Positions 11,607 through 23,787 of a DNA stretch of 64,000 nt are shown one piece after another. Every line of letters starts with the position of its first letter. Positions within the stretch are counted from its first letter, which is position 1. The stretch comes from Actinomucor elegans (lineage: Eukaryota; Mucoromycota; Mucoromycetes; Mucorales; Mucoraceae), in contig JAMSLZ010000004.1 in assembly GCA_026027325.1 (NCBI GenBank), forward strand, positions 1,488,001 through 1,552,000. Reading direction: 5' to 3'. The translations under genes were made by a program, and so were the position numbers. The notes under the pieces were generated by a model that saw only the letters and a list, made by a program, of their open reading frames with translations, was not told the DNA's origin and ran no database searches.

Positions 11607-12949
11607 ATGATAGAAGAACCACCTCATCTTCAAACACCTGAAATTCAATATAGAATTTTCAATCCCTATGAACAAGTGCAAGAACAAATAATGGTACAAA
11701 GACGTATTATTCAACTCTGTAAAGCATGTAGAAATAGAAAGGTCAAATGCGATGTCAACTTACCTTTTTCTGAAATATGTCCAAGAAAAAATTGTCGGTG
11801 TCTGTACCATATAACTTGGGAAGAACAATACCTGACGAAACTTCGTCTCCTTGGTCCTACTCAACAAGTAGCTCAGAATCTAGATGGGGTATGAAATATA
11901 ACGTCAAGTGGTCTAAGCGCTAGAATATATATTATTATGAAAAGGGTTTAGTCTCCTAGCTTTGAAAATAAACAAAAAAAAAAACATATCCTCTATTACT
12001 GTATTTAGAAAGCTATCCGGTAAAAGTTTGTCCTGAAAATCATCCTTTGAGTATTAGATACGAAACATCGCCTCTCCCCTCCCCCAGAGAGCTTGTTTTT
12101 ATCGATTTATTTGATTGCACATTATATCTATATTATTCTTTAACGAACAAACAAAACAAGTTGGAAGGGCGGATTGGAAGCTCTTAATAAAAGAAGGTCA
12201 AGCTATTTCTGCTCATCGTTTTTCTGCTATACTAATTTTGGAAGAACTAACAACAGAGAGTTTCTACGGAACTAAACTGATAGTGTTTGATTTACGTTGG
12301 CTGTTTGGGTCAATCACTATAATGTTAAGCCGAGATGTAGTACAATAATAGGCTTTGATCATGGTAACCAATCACCTTGAACAATAAAAAAGGCATCTAG
12401 ACTTCATCAAAGCCTAACTATAGATTAAAATCACGTTCCGTAGGGCAGAGGCATGACAACTCCTTATTGATTAGTGCTCATGTTTGAGCCATGGTTTTCT
12501 TGAACAGCCATGGCCGCTCGATAATTTAGCACGCTATATAATGAATTAACATTCTACTATTATGAAATGTTGGACTATGTATACTCATCCTAACAACAAT
12601 GCATGTTATATACTCTTCTTAAGGCCAGAGCTTTTGACTTTTTTTTATCGTGAAGCATGTTTTGTGTTTTTACCATATGTCATGGTATATGCGTATCGTT
12701 TTGAATCATGTTTAATTCTAATAATAGGAAACACGGCCGTATTTTAATTTTCCTATGGATATGTTTGATCGATTTGTTCATGCTGATTCTTCGGTCACAT
12801 CTACGCCCTGGGCGTCTAGTTGGTTCTTATTTGTATCATATCTTAGTGTAAATACGCGTTTGATTGGTTTGATGATTGGCATTTACATTGGTTGTTCTAC
12901 ATTTTTTGATGCTATGACCAAACTTGATCACCATCACCCTAGTCCGTGA
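11607..12949 (+). pseudogene. Probable decayed Zn2Cys6 (fungal-type) transcription factor
   Basis: The first open segment (11607-11890) contains CKACRNRKVKCD, the signature first half of a fungal Zn2Cys6 binuclear cluster. The second half is abnormal: where families have Pro-Cys-x2-Cys there is PFSEICPRKNCRC, so the usual fourth Cys is Phe and the spacing is shifted. After a plausible intron, a segment at about 12010-12170 (PLPSPRELVFIDLF) resembles the start of the fungal-specific regulatory domain but ends in stops. A later segment (12727-12949, with SWFLFVSYLSVNTRLIGLMIG) resembles a helix from the same domain. The pieces lie in different frames. I infer a decayed DNA-binding regulator. 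A heavily spliced, divergent but living gene is the alternative. Confidence 0.5.
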
Positions 12950-14519
12950 ATATCAAAAAATCTTTCTCTAATCATACAGTCTTTTGCGGTTACGTTTTAT
13001 AGTTGTATAGTTGCCCGTCGACTAGAGCAGCATATACATGTCTAATATTGATGCTTCTGGATAATTTTATCCATTCTTTATATTGAACTAATGTGTCAAT
13101 TCCATGCAGTACTAAACACCTATCGAAGTGTTTGTAAGGTACCCTGATTTATTATGATTTATGTTTGTCCAGATCTCCAAATAAACAGGCTTACTGATCA
13201 CGAATTAATTCCAAGTTTCACGTTATAGGATAAAGGTAAGCAGTATAAGACTTTTTTTTATCAAATGCTTTATTTTGTACATTCATTCCAAGATCAATTC
13301 TATTAGCCTCTATAATCTCTAGCATCATTTATCTTTTAATCATCAGAAGAAATAATAAACTTTATTTATTCAACATAATACTGACATAAAATATTTTTGA
13401 ATAGTATGTATAATTTATTACTTCTAGTTAAAAGTACAACCTATTTACGTGCGTAGTTCTAAAGACTAAGTAGTTTTTCTTACAAACTATTCGCGTAACA
13501 TTATACGAATATGACCTATTTCGCATAAGTTACACAGAAGGCTATCAAAGTTTTGATGTAAATTATTCAATTAGAGTTTTCTCTATTTCAATATATATAT
13601 GTATTTCCTTATAATCCTTTTTATTATCGACCCAAGTAGCCCATTTTAATTTTTCAAATAATAAGTCTTATTTGACAAAGTCCATCCACAACAATAAAAG
13701 ATACCTTGAAACAAAACTTTTTAAGATGACTAAATATATGCTAAGCATCATACAACAAAAGAAACTGATTAGAAAACGTCTAGTGTACGAGATATATAAT
13801 TGGACCATTCATTCCGTTTCCGGAGAATAACACTTGGTAATTAAAAATCGGTTTACATACAATGACATTATAGAACCAACCTCTGCCATATGATGATGCG
13901 GATAAGCCCAACCGCCAACAGAATAAAGCTCTTTTCTCTAGGAGCGTCTCGGAAAGGAAATTATAGTTCTAAGTTATATATACATAGCTTTTTGTGTTCT
14001 TACTAAAGCCTTGTCTATTGAATTCAGATACTAAATCTACAAGTTGTTACATTGACGCGCTTTGACATACCAATTTTTTTTTTTTTTTTTTTTTTTTTTG
14101 GATGAGCAGATAGTTAGCGTTGATTGTAGACAAGATTGCCCATTGGAAGACTGAAAAGCGCCAGCGCATCTTATACACCAGAGCCCTCAGTCATTTAAGT
14201 TGTAGAAAAAACTTTTAAATTTTGGTTTAATGGTGATTAATAAATATCTTTCAATGAGATACATTAAAGATTATGAACTAACTAGATTTGTATATTATAA
14301 AGCATAGTTTCAAAACGACTGTCATGTCTTTTCACAAATAAAAAAAGTAGTTGCTTGTCGTTCCTAAATCAATCTCTGTTGACTCTACTCTGTCTTCTAA
14401 TGTAATAGATGTTCTCAGAGCCACGCTTTATTTCCCTTTTTTATAATAATAATAAATTACCCTTTCTTCCCTATATCTTTCAAATCCACTCATCGTGGAA
14501 TCAATTATAGAGAGTATCA
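12950..14519. other. Intergenic spacer
   Basis: AT-rich DNA with no recognisable gene. It contains a T(26) homopolymer at 14074-14099 and leads into the retroelement relic. No terminal repeat of the element was found here by eye. Confidence 0.5.
14074..14099. repeat. T(26) homopolymer
   Basis: Uninterrupted T run in the spacer about 420 bp before the retroelement relic. Confidence 0.9.
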
Positions 14520-17500
14520 ATTCAAAAAATGAACAAAATTCTAGCCAACAAATAAACCTCACTCAAGCACACGTGAAGTAATTATTTAGAGAACTTGAAG
14601 AACAACAAGCAAGGGAAAAAGAAATCCAAGCCAATGAAACTGAACCCCCTTTGGCTATTAGCGAAACTTTAGATAATGTATTTCCAGCGCAACTTGAGAA
14701 CGGTTTTAGAAACTGCAAACGAACCATTCAGCGTTATAACCACAGCACTTGGACAAAGGCAGAGCAAATCAATAAAAAATTTATCTTAGACTTCAAAAAC
14801 TGGAAGGTGGGTGCATATTAACTCGTCAGTCTATTAATAAAATCACTGAAACAACACGAACCCTAGTCAGAGCAAGTATAGAATTATACGAACAACTATA
14901 ATATTTGCAAGACAAAGAAGAATTTTTCCCAATAAAGGACAAAGAAACTTTTAACATTTTAATCGCACAAGCGCAGCTACTATCAATCTATAGATTTGGA
15001 TTTGCAAAATTGCAAGAAGAGAATGTCAAAGATCTGATAATAAAAGCATCTAAACTACTAGCAAGCATTAAGCGCTTGGAATACTCAATAGAAGATGGGA
15101 AAAACGAATTAATTCGATAGAAACTTTGTTGAATAGCTTCAGAAAGCTCGCTTTGAAGACAATATTATCAGGAATATAACATCGTTTGGTAGAGAACATT
15201 CCAACATCAATCGAAACTTTAATAGTGCCAGAGGATAAAGTGGGTCACACAGAGGATCTTGGCGTGGGCTTCGAAGGTCGAGACAAAGGAACCCACTTCT
15301 CCAACCAACAGAGTTAACATCAAACAACAGCAAATAGTAACACAATAGCCAGCTCAACAACAACAAACCAACAATACCTCATCAAATCAGCATTATACAA
15401 CACTTTAGGATAGTATCTTACCTGAAGATCGTCTAATACATTGTTACAAATATTGAATACAAATAGCAGCTCATCAATGGCCTCGATCTACCGTCAAGGA
15501 AGGACACAAAATTCAATTTACAACACACATCCAACATTATGGAAAATCAACTCGTTAAATTTCAACAGATCAACGAAGCTGCCCCGAAATTTTTACCTGT
15601 AGGAATAATCAAATTAATGCCAATCCAATCAGAAGACTACCTTACAGGTTCTTTACCATTCAAGACCCAAACACAGACCAATTTTGGGCTGCCAATATCT
15701 GAGCCAACGTATTCATTGCGAACATTTCAAATAAAAGGAGTTTTGGTATTAAGAAAACTTGTAGAAAAGGAAGATTTTATGTGCAAAATAGACTTAGATG
15801 CATATACAATGGCCCCAATCCATCCTGAATCTTAAAGATATCTTACCTTCAAAAACGAAGGCAAAAATTACCAATATTATTCACTAGCGTTCGTTTTTAA
15901 TGTACCACCCTGACTGTTTTCAAAATTAATTTGCTACGTAGTGGTACCATTACGTCAAGGAGGCATCTGTTTAGTATATAATCTTGATGATATTTGCCTA
16001 TTTTCAAAATCAAACGAAGAGTTACCAGCAACAACCAAAAGGGTAATTACGCATCTAATATCGTTGAGATTTATTATCGACGAAAAAAAAAGAGTTTGCT
16101 AGCTCCATCTTGCACACAAGAACTCTTGGAATTCCAATTCAATATCAAGATGAAAATTACTGCACCTATACTAAAAGTCAACAAACTTCTATAAAGAGTC
16201 CGGTAAGCCTCAACCAGTCCAATGCTCTTGTAGATGGATAGCAGGTCAGCTGGAAAAAGTGATGTCGATAATTCCGGAGATAGGGAAAGCCCTTCTCCAC
16301 ATCCGCAACCTTCAACGAGACTTAGCAAAGAGCCTTCAGAATTGGAAGAAGTCATGTCAAATATTATCACAGAGTTAATAGAAGGCTCAATGGTGGAACG
16401 GATCAATATCATCAAAGAATAATCTACCTATTGAACCAGTATCAGTACCAACTTCACAACTAACAGCCTGCACCGACAGTTCAGATACCGGGTGGGGTGT
16501 GAGCTCACCAATGATAGATACATTTGGACTTTGGAATAATCAGGACAGGACAACGTCAATAAGCATTTGGGGATTTGAAATTAGTGTACTATGCGTTGAA
16601 GATACATGTCACAAGATTGGAAAATTTCACAATAAAGGTTTTCATCGACAATATCACCACACTCAAATACATGACAAAATTTGGTAGCACAGTATCCCTT
16701 CAACTATAGGAGTTAGCTGTGATAATTCAAGATCTTTGAAACCGCCATTATCTAACAGTAACCTATCAGCACATTGCAGAACTCAAGAACACACTAGCCG
16801 GCTGGTTATACATGGAACAGATTCTTCTTTACGAACAAACCATTTCGAAGGAGTTATTTTAAAGAATTATACAATAATGGGCCCATTGCTAATAGACGCT
16901 TTTGTGGAGTCTTACAGCCGCTAGCTAAAAAGATATTGGAGTCTTCACTCAAACTCATTAGCAGAAGCACAAGATGTGTTTCAACTGAAAAGGCTAAAAA
17001 AAAAGGAATATCTTTAAACATTCCTTGGAAACTGATTCCACAAGTTATCCAACAGCTGAAAAAAAAAAAAAAAAAAAAAAAATACATCAAGCCGTATTGG
17101 TAACCCCATGCTGGCCCAGTCAGTTTTGGTACCCAGCGATTCTGAGGATGAAGCACATGGGCAATTCGATCATTATAAAACCAACAAGTTTTCCCTGGCC
17201 GTTTGGCTATTACCAACGAAACAAAATGCAAGTCTAGTTTAATAAGTGAAACTAGTATCAAATATCTTGAACGATCAACAAGGAAAGGCACCGAAAAAAC
17301 ATATGACAACTGCTGAAGATAGCTGCAACTATGATGCTCATAATAAAACCCTTCAATAAATACAGCTGATTACAGCTACATCAATGTATTGCATTACTTA
17401 ATTGACAACAACAAGTTTAGCAGCAACTGCCTAAATACATTAAGATCATCTATATCACCAGCCGTGAGCTGTATCCCAATGGGATACCTCTGGCAAATCA

Positions 17501-17720
17501 ACAAATCAAGGCTCTTCAAGCACAGCAATTACTCGTCCAATTTTTCTCAAGCTGAAAATACTATCACATTAGGGGACGGAGTGAAGCCAATCGGGATTGA
17601 TTTAGAAACGATAAACAATCTTAATGTTGACAAAATGAGATCGAATGGGATAGATACCCAACCCTTGGTATCATCAACTCAGGCTTTTAATAAACCTATT
17701 ATTATATTTTATTCTTATCA
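14520..17720 (+). mobile_element. Degenerate DIRS-order (tyrosine-recombinase) retroelement
   Basis: Broken but ordered pieces of one retroelement lie in several plus-strand frames. A gag-like part is at about 14560-15230 (charged, ending in an RG/SR-rich tail). Reverse transcriptase runs from about 15640 to 16200: the fingers motif is followed by KIDLDAYT (normally DLKDAYT), then YLTFKNEGK-YQY, then LVYNLDDICLFSKSNEEL, where the usual Y-L-D-D box reads N-L-D-D. RNase H runs from about 16470 to 16900, with CTDSSDTGWGV, SSPMIDTFGLW and IDNITT. The DIRS-type linker follows at about 16870-17240 (MGPLLIDAF, AEAQDVFQL, VLVTPCWPSQFWYPAILRM). A stub at about 17390-17480 (CLNTLRSSISPAV) resembles the N-terminal part of a tyrosine recombinase, and the catalytic half is absent. 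Stops and frameshifts interrupt every part. The order RT-RNase H-recombinase suits Ngaro/PAT-like members. No split direct or inverted termini were identified. Confidence 0.8.
17059..17082. repeat. A(24) homopolymer inside the retroelement relic
   Basis: An A run in the linker after RNase H. It lies within a lysine-rich part of the decayed frame and has probably expanded since the element died. Confidence 0.85.
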
Positions 17721-18029
17721 TTTTTTTTATCTCATTTCCTCCCAAAAAAATTGTGCGTATGCTTCGGCAGAAAAATATAGGAAAGAAAAAGAAAATAAAG
17801 CGTGGCTTTGAGAGTATATATCACATTATTCGACTTCATTCCGCCAATATTAGGATTTTCTAGCGCCTTTAATGAGGAAATTGCGTTACATGCGCCCTTA
17901 AGAATAGAAACTTGAAACAAGGCGTAATACATGTTACAATTGCTGCCTCCTTGATTTTCTGTATAATTTAGCCAAGCGCTTCATATAAATACTGATTCTT
18001 TTCTGTTATATATGCTTAATAAACAGCAG

Positions 18030-18077
18030 GTTAGTTAAGTTGTAATACATTACTTCAAATCCCTAACATTCTTTCAG
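18030..18077 (+). other. Probable 5' UTR intron of the F-box/LRR gene
   Basis: A 48-nt stretch starts gttagt, contains the branch-site-like CTAAC, and ends ctttcag one base before the ATG at 18079. Its 3' half is conserved in front of the paralogous pseudogene at 1638-1665 (minus strand), including the branch-like CTAAT and ttctttcag. A TATAAA-like element lies at about 17983-17989. Confidence 0.55.
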
Positions 18078-18078
18078 A

Positions 18079-19917
18079 ATGAACACCTGGAAACATCTTC
18101 CTACCGAGATTTTACATCTTATATTTGATGAAATTATTATTCGCAATAGCAATGTCCGTAAAGATCTTTGTCAATGCCAACTCATCTGCAAAAATTGGAG
18201 CGAAACTGCTCAAAGATACTTATACAAATCGATTTTTATTCGTAAACATGAAATACTTATAAAGTTACTCGCGAGCTTGTGTTCTTCAAAATCAAATCCT
18301 GCACGATTCACGAAAAATATCACCATAACCCTATATAATCATGAACTATCATATATGGAGTTATTTCACCTACTCTTACTAAAATGTCCAAACGTCGAAA
18401 GGATTCATGATCACAGCTCAGCATACTATAGCCGTTTCTTTGAAGAAATACAACTAGCCTCTGAAAGAGGAGCATGTAAGCGCATTCAATATGTGAGTGC
18501 TGGTCAAAAGCATACATTAAGAGATCAACAAATATATCTCGATACTATGTACTGCCTTCGCAACAGCTTGCTTGATTTATTCCTAGCAGACGACTTCAAG
18601 CCACTATCGAGTGCTACATATTCACCATTGCAAATTTTAAACGAATTTCCTGCTTTACGCACTTTAAAAATTAGGATAAACTATATAGAGAGTTTTTACT
18701 TTCTTGGTAAATGCATTGAAAGCTGTCGTAATCTCGAGACGTTGGAACTGTACTGGGATTCTAATATCAATACAGATGATAGTATGATTGAAGATGTACG
18801 CTCTTTAACTGGATGTCCAACTGTTAAACGCCTTTGCATTTTTGGTTTGTCTATAACTAAAAAGATACTGGAATTTGTCATTCATGCATTTCCAAACCTC
18901 AACACTTTGACATTAAACATATCTAAAACAAGACAAAACACCAATAATATGGCTTCAAACAACCTGTGGGTACAATTCTTAGCTTTCTTGCACAATATCA
19001 AGGGAAAAATAGCAATTAAAAACCTGTACATCGCTGACATACCTGGCGTGCTAATTGGCTATTGCAATACAAGAAAAACGAACATAAATCTATATATATT
19101 TCTCAAAAATGACTTGGAACAGTCATGCGTAGATATAACGAATGACGAAGAGCAAACAGACGACCAAGCTATCTCAATACAAGTGCAGTTTCATGCAATA
19201 CAAGACAAATCAGCAATGTTAACACTGCTGTGCGGAGCAGGGAGCTTTCTAAAATCATTAACATTTGACAATGGTGATCCTGAGGACGGTGATTCTGACG
19301 ATGGTGATCCTGAGGACGGTGATTCTGACGATGGTGATTCTGAAGATAGTGAATTCAATTTTAGTGGTTCAATTTGGGATGCTATATGCCGACAATGTCC
19401 TTCACTAGAAAACCTCGATGTGTCTACCACAGCAATTAATAACAGCGGTTCACAGCTTCAAACAAATACATCGATTAGAAATGTAATGGTGGGCTTCTGC
19501 GACATTTCACAGGAACTGTTTCCAGAACTTTCTATTCACTTGACATCGTTATCAAATCTTTGTCTGTTAGATTGTAAGCTCCTCGATGATGATGGAATTT
19601 ATAGTAAAGATCATCATTATATCTTGATTGAGATGCCGAATACAACTTTTGATACATTGACTTGGACTTGGGACACAGATGAAATATTTAGAGGCCCTAA
19701 ATTCAATAACATCGTCTTCAGAGTTGATACATCTTCAAAAACATATTGTTGTATCGGTAATGAAGATGGTAGTATCGATGAATTGTCTGGTGCTTCTTTC
19801 CAAAAATCTTGGGATGATAACACTATATTGTCTTTCTATATTCAATGCCATGATATCAAGAAATTCGACGTTACTCATGATAATTATTCATGGAATATTG
19901 TATTTACAGAACTGTAG
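18079..19917 (+). CDS. F-box/leucine-rich-repeat protein
   Basis: Single uninterrupted exon of 612 residues. Residues about 1-45 (MNTWKHLPTEILHLIFDEI, then CQCQLICKNW) form an F-box, which binds Skp1 in SCF ubiquitin ligases. The rest consists of irregular leucine-rich segments (HAFPNLNTLTLNI, CPSLENLDVS, LTSLSNLCLLDC), the usual substrate-binding part of this class. An acidic insert of DPEDGDSDDG repeats sits at about residue 400-424. It is missing from the pseudogene copy at 1-1637. The substrate is unknown. The class is numerous in Mucoromycota, and orthology cannot be assigned. A 5' UTR intron probably ends one base before the ATG. Confidence 0.85.
   Translation: MNTWKHLPTEILHLIFDEIIIRNSNVRKDLCQCQLICKNWSETAQRYLYKSIFIRKHEILIKLLASLCSSKSNPARFTKNITITLYNHELSYMELFHLLLLKCPNVERIHDHSSAYYSRFFEEIQLASERGACKRIQYVSAGQKHTLRDQQIYLDTMYCLRNSLLDLFLADDFKPLSSATYSPLQILNEFPALRTLKIRINYIESFYFLGKCIESCRNLETLELYWDSNINTDDSMIEDVRSLTGCPTVKRLCIFGLSITKKILEFVIHAFPNLNTLTLNISKTRQNTNNMASNNLWVQFLAFLHNIKGKIAIKNLYIADIPGVLIGYCNTRKTNINLYIFLKNDLEQSCVDITNDEEQTDDQAISIQVQFHAIQDKSAMLTLLCGAGSFLKSLTFDNGDPEDGDSDDGDPEDGDSDDGDSEDSEFNFSGSIWDAICRQCPSLENLDVSTTAINNSGSQLQTNTSIRNVMVGFCDISQELFPELSIHLTSLSNLCLLDCKLLDDDGIYSKDHHYILIEMPNTTFDTLTWTWDTDEIFRGPKFNNIVFRVDTSSKTYCCIGNEDGSIDELSGASFQKSWDDNTILSFYIQCHDIKKFDVTHDNYSWNIVFTEL
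19271..19350 (+). repeat. 30-bp coding tandem repeat (acidic insert)
   Basis: Two identical 30-bp units (19271-19300 and 19301-19330) are followed by a shortened, diverged third copy. They encode Asp/Glu/Gly/Ser decapeptides inside the F-box/LRR protein. Identity at the base level suggests recent expansion. Confidence 0.9.
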
Positions 19918-21463
19918 ATGACCAAATCACTTGGAATCTCAGTGATTATTTTAATAAAAAAAATAATAAAAAAACAACTGCCTTGTAATGATACCCGTTT
20001 CATGTTATTGCTTTGCTTATTGAATTTTCACTTATATTAAAACTTTTTTTTCTGATTTAATAGTTTTCTAAATCTTTCCAAAAGATACTAGCATTGTTGG
20101 AAAACCATCTTGATCCACACTTCAAAACTTTGTATGTCCCTTCACTAATATGGATGATGACTGGTTGGTACACCTGTCATCTATCTTTTCCACATTTAAA
20201 TATATGTCTGTGTACCCTTTGGCTCTACACATGGCCGTTCATTTCACTAAACTAAAATCCCTTAATGTTTTCAATAAGGAAATATATATATTGTTAGTTG
20301 CCTTATTGAAGTTATTGAAGGCTCTAGTAGACGTGGTAGTTTGATTCGAGCTAGGATTACTAATTAGATGCATTAACATACCAATTTTCTGAGGGTGTGT
20401 TGTGTGAAATACTTATTCAGAACTAATTGTTAACAAACATAATGTATATGTGTATGGTATTGAATTTAAATAAAAGTTCAAATGATCTGGAATAGAAGGT
20501 CATCTTAAGCAAACATCACAAATTAAATGCAATGTTTGAAATAACTGGACATGCAACTATGAAATGCATACACTTTAGTATTGCTAATTCGTCAACAAAA
20601 GTAATACATCATTTAGTCTGGTATAACTAAATAGATGCTTAAGTAGATTTTACAGCTTATTCTTATCAAAGACTACTAACTAAACACCACATTTAACGAA
20701 GATCGGCCTGGGGATCTAAGCATTAGAGGAATAAAAAAAAGTCATGGAAAATCTTGAATTTATATTTCATTATTTGGATAATAACACCTTGAACATTCAA
20801 ACTGTTTATTTCGTTATTCTGGCCTAATTACTAATGCGTAGATATTACATAAAGATATTTTTAGTTTATGCAAATCTTAGTAGATTGTAATAGATCTCTC
20901 AACCAATCCCGATTCAATGTCGTATCCAAGAAACAAGCCTTACTCAAAATGAGTTGCAGTATTGATTAGAAGCTTTGCTCAATTGCTGTATAATCAATAC
21001 GTAATTATACTCGCCGTTAATGAACTTTAAATTCTAGTAAGTATCCAATTCGCAAGTGAAAGACCGCCTTTGCTCTAATATCGCATATGATAAGTAGCAC
21101 TTCATGCTCAGAATAAACAGCTGTAACAATTAGAGTTTTTGCTTAACCTTCAAGCAAAGAGTATGTTTTTTTTTGTGACGAATTTGTATGCTTTTCTACT
21201 ACTCCAGAGTAATGTGTTACTGATTACTGTTTATGAAAAAAAAAAAGATCTGATACTAGGGAGTATTTATATATACAGCGATAGGCTAAACAATTACAAG
21301 ATTTTAATTGAATGCTTGATATTTATTATGTATAATAATGATAGAAATATGTTTCTGATGAGTTAATACATACATTATGGGTCTATATGAGAGTTAAGGG
21401 AAAGAAAAAGATATTTGTTACATAGTGGAAAGGGAAAAAGTAGTTGAAATGCAGGCTATTTTA
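19918..21463. other. Intergenic spacer with a possible LRR fragment
   Basis: Spacer between two convergent genes (F-box/LRR on plus, phosphofructokinase on minus). At about 20075-20275 the plus strand has protein-like pieces (FQKILALLENHLDPHFK, then one frame over DDDWLVHLSSIFSTF and FTKLKSLNVFN) that resemble a scrap of an LRR protein. The remainder shows nothing recognisable. Confidence 0.45.
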
Positions 21464-23756
21464 CTAAACAAAGTGACCGCGACCAGCCAAAAGGTCAATG
21501 ATAGGTCTATGTTCATACCACCAAGCACTGCGAGGCTTACGGTTCTTCATATCAGTAACGGCTAAAAGGGAAGTAACAGGTTCAAAGATGACGGCATGGC
21601 CAGAGATACCGGCTACAGTAACAGACTCCTTGATGTTAGTCAATTCAATAGGTACAGGAGATCCACTGTCGTGAGCCTTATCCAATGCTTCTTTAGTATG
21701 TTCCTCAATGAATTGAATGGCACGTGTAGCGAGACGAGTAGCACGAATACGATCAAGAGGAGAGGGTGTAGTACCTTGTTGAATGTGACCTAGAACAGCG
21801 GTACGAGAATCAAACATTTCATCACCTTCTTCCTTGAGAATGTTGGAAATAACATCAGTGGTGTAGGTGTTGGAAACGTCTTCTGTACGCAAAATGATTC
21901 TGCCTTCACTTTTATCCGGATCATCATCTTTATACATGCCCTTCAAGTGAGCTACATCGGATTGTAAACGAGCGAGATTGATACCTTCTTCAGGAATATA
22001 AATGGTCATTGCACCAACAGCAAGGCCACCTTCTACAGCCAAATAACCAGAGCGACCACCCATGACTTCTACTACAAACACACGGCGACGGGAAGATTGA
22101 GCAGATTGTACAATAGCATCGCAAGAGTTTACAATAGCGTTCAAAGAAGTATCAGATCCAAGGGAATAATCAGTTCCAGGAACGTTGTTGGAGATAGTAG
22201 CAGGAATTAAAGTGATAGGAACCCGAAGAGAGGGATATTGTTCACGAGCAGCTTCGAGATTTTCAATAGCTACAAAGGCTTCGAAACCACCAACGATCAA
22301 AAGACCTTGGATGTTTTGTTTTTGCATTTGATAAGCGACCATGCCCATATCAATATCCTCACCGGGGACAGCACGGTTAGTACCCAACTCTGAGCCACCA
22401 AGAGCGGTCCAACCATCAACACCCATCCAGGTCATTTCATGGGTAACGCCTCGAGCAAGACCAGCAAAACCGTTACTTACAGCAATGGGAATGTGGCCAC
22501 GGTTAAGGCAGTAACGAACAGCAGTACGAGTGGCAGCGTTCATACCACCAGCAGGCGCACCCACATGAACAACAGCAATTCGAAGTTGTTGGTGATCAGG
22601 TAGTTTGAGCGAATCATCATCCAAAATGGTGGTGGCATTATACGCTTCTAATTCTTCAGCAAATTGAGGATCACGAAGTTCCATAGCGCGAGCAAAATTC
22701 TTTTCACCGATGGCTTTGGCAACTTCTTGTGTGAGTGCGACGGCTTTCATGAGAGGGAAGCGAGTAATCTTGTTTTCAGTCATACCAATCATGGGAGAGG
22801 GTGTATCGGCAGTAGTTTCAAGAACGGCATCAACGGCCTCGATTGCTTGAGTAGTAGCCAAGAGACGGTCAAAGAAAGCAGGAGCACCACCACGTTGAGT
22901 GTGGCCCAAGATAGTGACACGAGTATCAAGACCAAGACGATTAGTCAAGATGTCCTTGAGATAATCAGCCTTGATGGCATTCAAGTTTTTATCAATAGCA
23001 CCTTCAGCGACAATAACAACGGTCTTTCTCTTACCCAACTTGCGATGACGTTCGATAACAGAGCACATCATAGACTCCCAGTCATCTTCTTGGGGTGGCT
23101 TTTCGGGAATAAAGACAAAATCAGCACCTGTTGCGATACCAGCCATGAGAGCCAACCAACCACAATGACGACCCATCACTTCAATGACAAAAGCACGAGA
23201 ATGAGACAAAGCAGTGGTAGAAACAGCATCAACTGATTCACAAATACGGTGAAGAGAAGTGACGGCACCAATGGTAATATCAGTAGAAGACATATCGTTA
23301 TCAATAGAGCCAACAAGACCGACAATGGTCAAAGTGTGGTAAGCGCCATGTTCTTCTTTAGTAATACGGTTAGTGTTCTTGAGCTCATCGACTAATCCAG
23401 GCCAGTCAGAACGGAAAAGATCAGCACCAGTCAAGGAACCATCGCCACCACAGACGATCAAAGCATCAATGCCGCTCTTTACAAGGTTTTCAGCGGCTTG
23501 AAGACGGCCTTCACGCGTCTTGAAAGACATACAACGAGCTGTACCAATGGTTGTACCACCCTACAAAGGAACATTTAGTGGATCTGCTCATTCTCGAGTT
23601 TTAGATATTTCATCACTTACAACAGCCAACCATCCACGAACACTCTTCCAATCCATCTTTCTCAAACGTTCACCACCATCGATGAGACCTACAAACGCGA
23701 ACAATATTAGAGCTCAGAATACCATCAAAATGCATAGTTTAGGCGGGAGAGTCCGG

Positions 23757-23787
<31 letters not shown>

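Noticed and set aside
14520..17720. Classifying the relic as a Gypsy or Copia LTR element
   Set aside because: No protease or integrase motifs and no LTRs were seen. The RNase H-linker sequence and the recombinase-like stub fit DIRS-order elements instead.
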